64,000 nt of DNA from Sweltsa coloradensis (Eukaryota; Arthropoda; Insecta; Plecoptera; Chloroperlidae), in NCBI GenBank assembly GCA_024449915.1, contig JAMZAV010000069.1:620001-684000 (forward strand), in the 5' to 3' direction. The position numbers and the translations under genes were made by a program. Below the pieces are notes generated by a model. It was not told the DNA's origin, did no database searches, and was given only the letters and a program-made list of their open reading frames with translations. Shown one piece after another: positions 25,801 through 37,800 of this stretch; position 1 is the first letter of the stretch, and the number at the start of each line of letters is the position of its first letter.

Positions 25801-28800
25801 GTACATTTGAACAAAGCTTATAATCTCAATTTATGGTCTACAATAACTGTAATCAACAAAATTTTTTACTTTTCCCAGTAACTTAACAACAAACTGTGAC
25901 ATGTCAACAGGAAATGTCATCACGGCAATGGCTCTTTCCGTGCCACCACTGATTCTTGGTTGAGGCAATTTTAGTATAAACTCCTCTCCACCAACTGGAC
26001 AGAAATCTTCCCTCTCCGGAAAACCAAAATGCCATGTAGCCCTATCACCCTTTCTCCTCAAGAAACGAACTTGAAACTCATCCATATCCGGGGCAATCTC
26101 TTCAATACGGCCAACGTAGTGAACAGTGGACCATTTCCCAATGTAGCGAACAAGAACGAAATCATTGACTTTCAATTCACTCAAGATCAAATCCGATTCT
26201 ATTTCTTCAAGACCATCAGAGTTGACTTCTTCTTCAGTGTCTAAGTCAACTATAGGCTCTTGTTTAGAATCGCTGCTCATAAGTGTAAAAGTGGCCTAGG
26301 CTACTGCCTACTAATCAAATAAAACAATAATTCTGCACTAGAATGGCATTAACAACATCCCAGAATTAACTTTCTATTAGGCCTAGAGAATTTTGTAGGT
26401 CCTCATAATACTTCCCAGCCAAAAACTTGCATTAGGTCACGAACATTGGCATTTTGGTAGTGTTCAAATGTGCCCCACAATTTCTGTTCAAAACTGCCCC
26501 CTTCTACCATTTTAGGCCTTCATGCTGAAATCTTCCACCAACCTGTTGATATTGGTTTCCCACTAGTTCCACATTTTAAGCTACCCAGTAGGGTAGTAAT
26601 ATCAACCAATATCACCTTTGTATCATGATTGTATCATATTAAAATATTCAAATATATATCAAAATAAATATTTGGTTACTTCCCTTGATTTTCATGTTTA
26701 GCAGATTGCTTGAAAAGTATCCCATGCTTCCATGTCAAATTATGCATGCAAGTGTGTCTGGTGGTGCTCTCTGGTGGTAAAATGTCAAACTACAACTTTT
26801 GGCTTGGATAGGTGGGAAATTTGAAATGTTCAAATGTGCCCCCCGTTCAAATGTACCCCCTCTCCCCTACATATTTTTACACTTCAGTACAAGCTCTGCA
26901 GTCTAATACAGTTGCGGATACAGGGGGGGGGGGGATCGCGCCCCCCCCCCAAGCAGGCGCTATTTATTTAAAACTCCCATTAAAAAACAACTTTCCTTTA
27001 TGTTGTCAGAAATCATCAGTCTGCCTCTGAAATGTGTCTGCATCAGTGTAATTCGATTTATTTAGTTGTCCTCCTATGAAATTGTTTTTTTAACTGAATA
27101 GGATAGATGTTAAATAAATAAATAAAATGCTAAATTGAAAATAAGATCAAACGTTAATAATTATGTTGCAATGTGTAGGCCAATGCTGTAAATTGTAACC
27201 TTGACATGACGTCAAAACAAATTGACGCACACAAACTACATTGTTTCTGTATTGCATTCAGCCCACCACTATTTTCTAAAACGCACCAAATGCACTCTAA
27301 AAACCTGATTTTCAAAAATTTCACCTGCGGCCCGTGCTTAGTCCCTTTCCCACGACTGTACATGCACACGTGAATCGCCCCCCCCCCCCATGATTATGTC
27401 TTGGATCTGCCACTGGTCTAATAGAATGGGTAGAGCTGCTAAGTCTTTAAGCTAGGCCTTGCAATAAGCCTTTGTTGGCCTACTTCATTAAATTTATATT
27501 AGGCTTTTTTTTACAGATTGCTAGCATGATGAAAAACTGCTCCCCAATGATCTTGCACGATCAGTCGTTTTCTAAGAATAGGTCTACGCCCAAGCAGCCC
27601 AAGAGTCCCAAGGATAAACAGGCTGTGAAACGTCGTTCAAGGATACCAGTAGCTCCAACACGCAGATCTACTAGAAGTACCGGGAGGCCGGAAGGGTTTG
27701 TGTAAGTATCCTAAGCCAGAGAAGCACAATAGGGAATATACCTTAACTTTTTTATCACTCCATTACATTAAGGACTTCATTCTGAATACGTAAATCATAT
27801 TATTTATTATTTAAATAAGATTTTCATTTATAAAAGTAAGTAGGGTTGCCAACTCTGGCCACGGGAAAAACCGGCCTTCCATGTAAATTCGTGGGAAAGG
27901 GACCAAGACGGGGGTTTGGGGGGCTCTGCTCCCCAACTATAGCGCCGCAGGCGAAAATTTTGAAATTCAGCTTTTTAGATTGCATTTGGTGCGTTTTAGA
28001 ATAAAGTGGTGGGCTGGATGATATACCAAAACAATGTAGTTTTTGTGCAGTCAAAACTGGAAAACCACCAAAAATAAAAAAATCACTGAGATAATAGGCC
28101 TAGATTATAATATAACATCCGCTGATATGCCGAGTATTCATAATTTAAGTAGGCAATGGGCATATTTTTATTCATAAGTAATTTAGGCCTAAGGATAATA
28201 AATTCCAAATAAACCACGAATAATTTTTTTTGTCTTAATTTCAATTTGTCATATCACGATTCTCAAAGCAGTAAATTAATATTACGTAAACAGCATTACA
28301 GTAACAGATTTAAAGGAAGTATGATCAATTAACAAGTTTACTTCTTAATCGTGAATGAGTATTTAGCAGTTGATCTTGCTGCTTGAAGGAGAGTCTTGTT
28401 GGACTTTATTTTTTCGCGGAGAGTCAATTTCATCGTCGGATTCGTGCACAAACTTCCCGTATGAACGGCATTGACAGTGGACTGCAGTGCAGTGTGGCAG
28501 TCTTTGGCCAGCCTACTGCCTTGTTCGCTGTCTGGTGAGGGGGTTGGCGGGTTAGGTCAAGGGGAAGTGGAGAAGAGCAATTTTTACTAATTAAGTGGGA
28601 TTTGGGAAACAATGAGTAGGATGGTTTTTAAATATTTATTTTAGTTTTTTGTATATATTTAGTAATATTTTTAGTATAATGGGTTATTTACGTAAAAAAA
28701 AACGGCAACACTATTGCCGGTCGAAGGGACTAACCGGCAACCGGCCAAGTGGGGCAAAAACCGGCGTGCGGGTCAAAAACCGGCCGGTTGGCAACCCTAA

Positions 28801-31800
28801 AAGTAAGCTGAAAGTTGCATCAATAATAATGGTGGGAAAAATGAGCCTCTTCGTCACTATATGGTACTGATGCGAATCGGCCAATAAGGTGATGCCAAAC
28901 GGTGATATTAACTTTGCAATCTAAGTATGTATGTAAGCCTATTGGTCAACAATGCTCTTGTGAGCTCTAGACCTGAATCTTGACGTCACGTGTTGTTTGC
29001 GCGGGTTATAAAATACTACAAACTTTGAGCCTCAATAGCATTTAAAATATTTTGCAGTATAATGGCGTGTTAAGTGGTTTTCTATCCATTTCTTACACCC
29101 ACGTCAATATTTGGACTTGGTGCATATTCCCTATTAGTAGGGACAGCTTAAATCTTTGGATTGAGATCAACTTCATACTGATGCAAAAACATTTATTTTT
29201 GTTTCTTTGAACTAGTATTTGTTAAATGATGTATAACAAACTGCAAATAAATACAATGCGACAGTCTACTTTACAATTTGTAAGTAACTGGCACTTGTTT
29301 GTGCAAAGACTGTACTTAGAATTAATTTAGTGACGAAAACCCATATCTATACCATGTATTGGTCTACGGGAAAATAAAAGAATTGAATTGAATTGGTATT
29401 AGGCCTAAACGTGACTTAAGTTGAGTTTGGTTTTAACTGTAGCCCAACTTTAACTTCAAGTTTTAAATAATCAGGCTGCTTCTAGGGCTTAAATGGATTT
29501 AAATGGTATTTTTTATACTTTAAAAAGTCTTAGTAGGCCCTACTACTACATTTATAAAAGGTACAAAATGTTAAGAAAAGTTCTTTACACTGTGAAGATA
29601 CCGTTGAATTCTGGAGTGAACATTCCAATTTTAAACTCAATTGCATGTCTAAATTTTACATTTTACTACTCTTAATAAAAAAAATTGACTGATTTTCTGA
29701 AGTTATGGCTTCCGGTATATTTAATAGGATAGGCCTAGGCTAGGGCCTACTCCCTACTTATTAAATTTTGTGGAATATAGTTTGTTAACTAAAGAAAGAA
29801 AGAAGGAACTTGCAAGTTCTTATTTTTCTATTGAACAGGAACTAGAACTTATTTTTACAAAGGTTTTCAACCTAGAAAAGTTTATTTTTATTTTGCGGAA
29901 CTTGCCCAAGACTAGTTAAGTTTAGCACCTTGAGTAAGCCTACTAAATTCATACACGTGGTCCGTGGAGTTGGACCCAATAAATATATGCATTGCATTTT
30001 TCAATGAACAGGTATGATGAAAATTCAGATTCTGAATCGGAACAAGGTACTACCCCAAAAAACAAGATCCGGCGAGTGGTACACCATAAAGCTGGACCTC
30101 CAAGCCCACTACTTGTGGAAGATGTTACAGATGCCATGATAGCAAATATTGCCACTGTATCAAGCAAAAAGATTTATAGCCAATTAGGCACAAGCTGCCA
30201 CCAATGCCGGTAAGTAGGACTTACAATCTATCAGTTGTTGCTATCGCTGAAGCTACATGCGGCGGCGTGTGTGGGGACTTTAAATTACCCAGTTTTATGT
30301 ATTTTGGCATCGCGCCGAGATGATTTTTGTCTCCATTTATGTCTACTCGATCGTGACCTATCATCAAAAGCACTTAGTTTTGCTTTCTATTACGATAGGC
30401 CTATGCGTTCTTTCAAAGTTTAGGATAGGTAGGCCCAGTCTTTTAAAATTCTAGGCCTAACAAAACGGTCCATGTTGAATTTCTTGTCAACGAGTTTTTC
30501 ACGGAATCACGGCGGAAGATTGAAGAATGCGACAAACAACACTCGGAGTAGGCCTACTGGACAATAGCGATTTATTAATACCACAAAATGTCTCGAGGGA
30601 GGGGGGATATAAGACGCTAATCAATTCATTTTAATGTGCAATACTAATGATTGGCGCATTATTTAGCGGATTATGCTCTAAAGTCTAAATCACTAATACG
30701 ACTTCTCATTATTGTAGATACATCTTTGCATGCGTTTCATGAAGAGTTTACGACCCTGAAATAGCACACAAGAAGCACCATGTAATTTAATAATCACTAC
30801 AATATTTAAATGGTAAGGTCAGACCTACGAACTCCCGGTGTGACGGATCGCTCGCATCCTTCGGACAACGCAGAGAGAGGGAGAGTGCAAGAGAGGCTCG
30901 GTCTCTCGGGGAGCGAGCGAAGGAGAGCAAGCGGCATGTGTGCAACTGATAAGATATTAATATCTTATCAGTTGCGGGCATGTTGGCCCGTAATTACGAG
31001 CCAACATGGCGAGCATATGACATGAAACTTAACTTCTTAAGAGACTCTGAACATTCGAGGCGCCGCGGAGGTCTTTACAAGTTAGTTTGCAGTGCCGATT
31101 TTTGACTTTACGTGGTACTGGGACTGGTTGGGCCAGACCTTAAAAAGTAGCGCAAAATCACGCAAATGCTATAAAAAAATTGTAGCATGCTGCCGCTACA
31201 ATAATCTCCATAAATAAAGTAGCGCACTACCGGTTCTGCTACAGGTAAAAGTAGCATGCTTCTCCCCAAAACTGCATATTCATGAATATTGTCCGCCAAC
31301 AATTAGTAATAGTAGTATGGTAGAGTAGAGAGAAACAGACAACTGACAAACATATGATGCGCGCCTTAGCCAGATGCGATATTCAACTATCGATATCTCA
31401 ACTACCAATGATTGACTAACATCCAGTAATTCACTGCCTTTGGATATTTAGAATTCTTTGACCATCTTATTTTTTCCCCCCAAAACCAGAAACTTTGTTA
31501 CTGGTATACCTACACATTGTTCTTCGCAAGCGGCTAAGGACGTCTTGACATATGATGTTGATCTCACATGTAGTACTGACAAGAGTGACAACTATAATTC
31601 AGAAAAGGTGGTGTAAACTGTGTGTGTGTCTGTGTGTGTTAATTTACTGGTATAGTAAGTACATGCATTGATATTTAACATCTATAGTAGGCTAGATCCG
31701 CAGTCTCCAATACCTCCGCACAGGCGCGAGCATAGCAAATTGAAGCGTCAATCTAACCACTTCAAAATGGCTATTTGGCATTTTAATTTATGCTTTTTTA

Positions 31801-34800
31801 ATGCAATAAAGTATTTTATTGGATTGTTTGATATGGTTTTAGCTTGTGCAGCATGGGAATGTACAAACAGAAACAATAAGAAGTTATTGCATAAGGGAAT
31901 TTAGTAATCATTTGGTGTTAATGGTTAATATGCTCACCTGTCAAACTGACGACCATCTTTAAAAATATTTGGGCTACAAATCGCTCCCATCTACTTAACA
32001 TGCAAACCAACCTTTACAAGATGGCTTCAAATTGTCATGGAAGTGGACCAAGACTGCGGATCTAGCCTACTATAGATGTTTAATATCAATGAGTACATGT
32101 CCTAGGTATGTGCTTTTTGTATTGTTGAAATTATTCAAGGCTGTGATTACTGACATGACAAATAGAAATGGATCCTTATGTTGTTTTTGTTTCAGGCAGA
32201 AGACTTTGGATACGAAGACTGTTTGCCGCGGGAAGCAGTGCGTGGGGGTTCGGGGACAATTCTGCCGAATGTGCCTCATTGATCACTATGGAGAGAATGT
32301 CCGAGATGCTTTGTTGGACAAAGTAAGTAAGACTACGCCTATTGCCATTTTTTAATATTCGGTTGATAATTTAGGCCAAAACACCAAATCAATTTTAGTT
32401 GTGTTTTGTGTACCGTAGGGATGGGACAATGTAGGCCTACACATTTTTTTATGGGTGTACACGTTGACTGTTTCTCTAAAAACAAATATAATAATATGTA
32501 AAGCAAATTATCTTGTGTGCGACCGACTACCGGCTGTCCAAGTTTGTGGCTGAGGTCTATCTACCCTTGTTTTTACTGTAATTGCTGTTGCACAATATGC
32601 AATCATCTTAGGTTGGACACTACTCAACATAATAAACAAATATTTTTTAAGCTAACCAAAACCATAGACCCATGTAGAGCACTGAATAGCCAAGAGTGTA
32701 CAGGTTTAGGAAAGTACACGCGTATGTAGTTTTGTGCTAATTGATTAGAAATAGAGGAATCATGTTTTTATTTAGTATTTAGACTATTAATTGTACTAAT
32801 TTGGATACTAATTCCAATACGGTAGGCCTACTCATATGATTGAAGATGGAAAAGGTACACGTAAGAAACGCTGTGTTACTCTTAGGGATGACTTTGGGTC
32901 CAAAAATTCGGAACCGGATCCACCCTTGCTGGATCCGGTTTGGAACCGGTTCCTAAACATTTAAATTTTGTTTAGATAAAACATATATTTATGTGACACT
33001 GAAGCGACTTTCCATTCGTTTGAAGTTAAACTGTATGGCATGTCCTTGAAAATACGTGTGTGACACAACCTCTGCAGCAGAGTGGCAACTACCGACTGCA
33101 GCATCGCCTAGCTGCCTCATTCTTTGTTTTTTTGGGATGATTGGGTGTAGGGCTGTGAACGGGTACCAGCCCGTTGATAATAGCCCAGGTAATGAAATGA
33201 GTCGTCGGGTACTCGTTTGATTGTTTTTCGTCTCAAATTTTGCTCAATTAACCCCCCCGTTCAGGCTTTCACTCGTCAGCGCGTAGCGACGGCAATAAGT
33301 GATTATAAGTGAAAAAGCGCTCAAATTTCGTCTTGTGGAGCTCCAGTGAGTGACGTCAATAACACGCTGCGCACGCACAACCATTCATCGTAATCGGCCG
33401 ATAGTGACCGACGAAGATATTTATGCATTCCGGCAATATCAGTTCCTTCTGAAAGTGCGTTTTCAACAGCTGGACATTAGAAACGAGCATCTCTGGCGCC
33501 CGAGACCGTCGACATGTTCACGTTCATGAGAACGTGTGTGTTAAAAGTGACGACCTGTCAATATAAAGTAAATAATTGACTAACTTCACAAAAAAATCGA
33601 ACCGGTTCCAAAAAAGGGGAACCGGATTGTAATGGAACCGGTTTCCGGGTACCCGAAGTCATCCCTTGTTACTCTTTTGATTGGGCATTACGTCTTTGTA
33701 TGACAATGAAATAGCAATGGCTACATACATACCTACCCTACACAAACATCACATGTTGGGAAGAATGTTATTTTTGTATGAAAAAGATGTTTAAAGAATA
33801 CAAAATTTAGATTTTTAGAGAAAGGAATTCACTTAGGGCCTACTGTTTTTGAGTGCCACACAGCTGGAAAGTGGAAATCTGAAGTACAACACCCTCAGTT
33901 GGCAGGGTCAGTTGTCCCCAGCACATCTTAAATCAACATTTAACATTTAATTTTTCCTTCCGTCTAATCAAAATCTGTAGTTCTGTGCTTAAGGTGATAG
34001 TAATGACTAGGGATGTCAACGGGTACCCGTTACCCGCCCGTTGCCTGCGGGTACGATTCCAATTTTTCATTACCCGTTTTTCCTTTGTCCAAGGTGGAAT
34101 TTTTCCATTATAAACACAGACCGCGATCTTTTTCACGAAACAGACAATACATCGCGTTATTATATCCCTTCCCCTGCCGCTTGTGGCTGGCTGCTGTTAT
34201 TGTAGCAATGAGTGTTTACTGTCTTTGTTGAGGTCGTACTTCTAGGAAATTTTGACCCTGTGAAGTTTGATTCCAGCAGTTTTGGTCATCTACTACTGGA
34301 CACAATATTGGACACTTGAGTGTCCAATATTTATTATGTGACAACTTGGATGATATTTGGTGTGAAATATGAGATAACAAGAAGTGGAAGATCACTTTGA
34401 ATGAACTGATTCAGAAGTAGTGCGTGGGGAGCGGGGGTATGGCCTACATGCATCGGGATAAAAGAAAGGCAAGGTTTGACCTTGAGTAGCCCACGATCCG
34501 ATTTTGGTTGCGTACATATTAGGGATGACTTCGGGTACCCGGAAACCGGTTTGGAACCGGTTCCATTACGATCCGGTTCCCCTTTTTCGGAACCGGTTCT
34601 ATTTTTAACCTAAAAGTTGCCAAGGGCCTAGGCACAGACGAGAATAAATGAGCCAGAAACACACGTGGTTGCAAAATTCTTAGGCCTAGGCCTAGGCCAT
34701 ATGAATGTTGCGTCACAATTTTGACCTAGGCTGAGCCTAGGCCCATGTGTTGTGTTATAATAACATTGCAGAACTTGTTAATAACATTTTAATCATATAC

Positions 34801-37800
34801 TAATTCTATTTTTCACGTTTAACATCACATAATCCAAACTTTATGAACGAAAATGAAGCCAAACAATCTTGTAGGCCATTGTTGTTAAACTGTTCTCACT
34901 TAGCAGTTCCTACAATGTCTGGGACACGCTCCGCCCCTATCAAAATTCGAATTGATTATCGCCCCGCCATGTTTTCAAATCTTAGCCGGCAGATTCAAAT
35001 TTACGAAAATTGAGAAAGAAAAATATGTGTAGGAACCGGTTCCGAACCGGTTCCGGCGAGGGTGGATCCGGTTCCGGATTTTTCGACCCGAAGTCATCCC
35101 TAGTACATATGCACATGTAAGGAATGTCGTAATCAATGTGTTCTTTTTCGCTTGATGTTGCTCCGGTCCCATGAATCGCGAGTCATTGTACACTAAAACA
35201 TACGTAGGCTTATGTGCCCTTTACCAATACTTTGCAACTGCCAATGATTTTCTGAATCATTTTACACCCATGTCGATAAATCGAACATTTACTACCCGCG
35301 GGTAGCCCAGGTACGAAAATTTCCGGGTATTGACATCCCTAGTAGTGACCATTCTCTTCATTACCAGTACCTACTGTAATTAATTATGACACAGTTATGA
35401 TAATTATTTAAAACCTTCTCAGTCAAAAATTAAATTGGTGTTATAGTGGTTCCAACAAAAGAATGCAGATGGCTTAATATTGTTTTCCCAACCTAACAAC
35501 TTTGTCAAATCTATTCTCGCTAGCTCAGTGTGGATTTATAGCACATGGATGAACTCTGTGATCTAGCACAGATAATGTTTGTATCTGTTGGTAAAATATA
35601 TCTCTCTTTCATACACAAAGGCGGCATTCCTTTTACAGCGCATTCATTCTACCCCCACCACTACAAAGCATCGGCATTCTTTTGATGGAGCTAGTATAAC
35701 TAGGTCATTTTCAGCAAATAATTCATTTTTCTAATTTTTTTCTGAGAGTTTTGATATTTTTAATTTTTTTTTAGGACAATTTTTAAGGAATTTGGGCCAA
35801 ATTTTGTTCAAATTTAAATTTTAAGCGCATTTCTAAAAGAAGGTTTTTTTCTGAATTTTCGGTATATTTTAGATATTTTGTCTTGTCTAAAAATACGGCA
35901 ATACTACAATGATATTACATTTCCGGGAAAAACCTAAATTTTCACATTTTTAGCAATTTTTGCGGATGTGTATTTTCAATCTTCTCTAATAAAGGTACAA
36001 TTCATCCTATTGAAATGGGGATTTTTTAATTTCTTTTGAAATTCATCAAAAAATAAATTTAAAAAATGTGATCAAACTGAAAAACTTATCTATCATTTAC
36101 CCGGATTTAAATTCAGAAGTTCATGTCCATGATCATCGCCATGACTGAGAGGGCTAAATATAACTTACAGGCTACAACAATGCAGAACAGCACTACCAGT
36201 CAAAGAATTAGTCTAGCTAATTAATAGAAGAGAAGACTCAACTGAACTGTAGGCCTATGTAAGATTGAATTATTTTGTAGGTAGGCCTACTTCATGGGCG
36301 CCGGGAGGGGGGGGCAAGGGGGGGCGCTTGCCCCCCCTGGATTTCAGGAAAAATAAATTTTAACTGGCGATATGCGTTTATTACATATAAATTAATGTAT
36401 TCGTGAAACCGAAATTCAATTGAAAATTAATATTAATAATATTTATATATTTAATGATCTGATCGGGAGCTGAGTGTTGCTAGTTTGTTTGTTTTTTTGC
36501 TATTTCATCAAAGTTAGCGGTGCCGGTGCTGCCTTTGAATTTGGCGGTATTTTAAGTTGGTACTAGCGGCACAAGTGATATAGGTTTGTTTGGTTTACCT
36601 AGTGTAGTGTAGACTAGTGTAGGTGAAGGCCTTGAAATCAAATTACACTACATTTTACCCAGGATAACCAAACGTTTTTTCAGCTACACTCTACACTAGA
36701 TTTGCTCACATCGAACTGTCAAACTAAAAAACATAATAAAACAACAAACAGTACTGTTGAAGGCACTAAATGAGTCAAAATGATAGAAAATGTGTACTAT
36801 CTGAACGATGAAAAGTTTAGTAAATAGACCCCCAGAACACGGTAGGCCTACAATAATTTATTCTTTATTTAAATAGAAATTTGTGTTTATGTTTGTAGGC
36901 TACTTAGTAATGCATTGAAATTTCGCATTTTCCTTTTTGGGTCTAGTCAATCACGCCCGTTTTCCATTTATTTTATGTTATGTGATATTATGTGTATGAT
37001 TTATTGAAATAAATAATAATAATGTAACAAGATTATCGTTTCTATGATTTGTAGGCTAGTATATTATTAGTCGATGTAGACCTCTAAGAACGTGTTTATG
37101 TTTTATATTTTTATTCCACATTGCATTGCAGCTGAGAGAACTTACAAGTTGCAGTTTATGTAAGAAAAGAAAATGTGATCACAACAGTCACATTCATTAT
37201 AATTTTATGCAATTAAAATATAGCCTTTATTTTTAAAACGTGTGTTTCATTTTCAACTCATAACCCATTTTAGTAACCGTATAAAAGTTGAGACACAATG
37301 TTTTTTTGTTTACTTTCTAGTATCTACTGCACAAAAATTACATAATTTCGGTATCGTATTCAGCCCAATACTTTTTTCTAAAACCCACCAAATGCATTCT
37401 AAAAACCTGATTTTCAAAAATTTCGCCTGCGGCGCTATTGTTGGGGGGCTCCGCCCCCCAAACCCCCGTGCTTGCCCAACAAAAGTACAAATTGTGATTG
37501 TTGCCCCCCCCTGCTAAAATTCCTGCCGGCGCCCATGGCCTGCTTACCCTTTTTTTGTACCAAATTTGCAAACATTTTGAACTAGTAAATCATTACAGTC
37601 ATGTAGGCTAGTCTCTAGCCTACTTATCGGCAGTGTATAAATTGAAAAATAAATACAAATACAATTGGGTTTTAGAGTCTACCAACTCAAGTCATTGGCC
37701 TATAACTGGTTTCCAGTGGTGGGCTTTAAAACAAATCAAGCCAACCCTGTCAGTCATTAAAATATTAAACTTCAACACAATTATATTTTGTATGCTTTAA

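Noticed and set aside
30597..30620. TATA-like sequence after a G run (GGGGGGATATAAG) as a promoter
   Set aside because: It lies inside CDCA7 intron 3 with no downstream exon on either strand that would use it.
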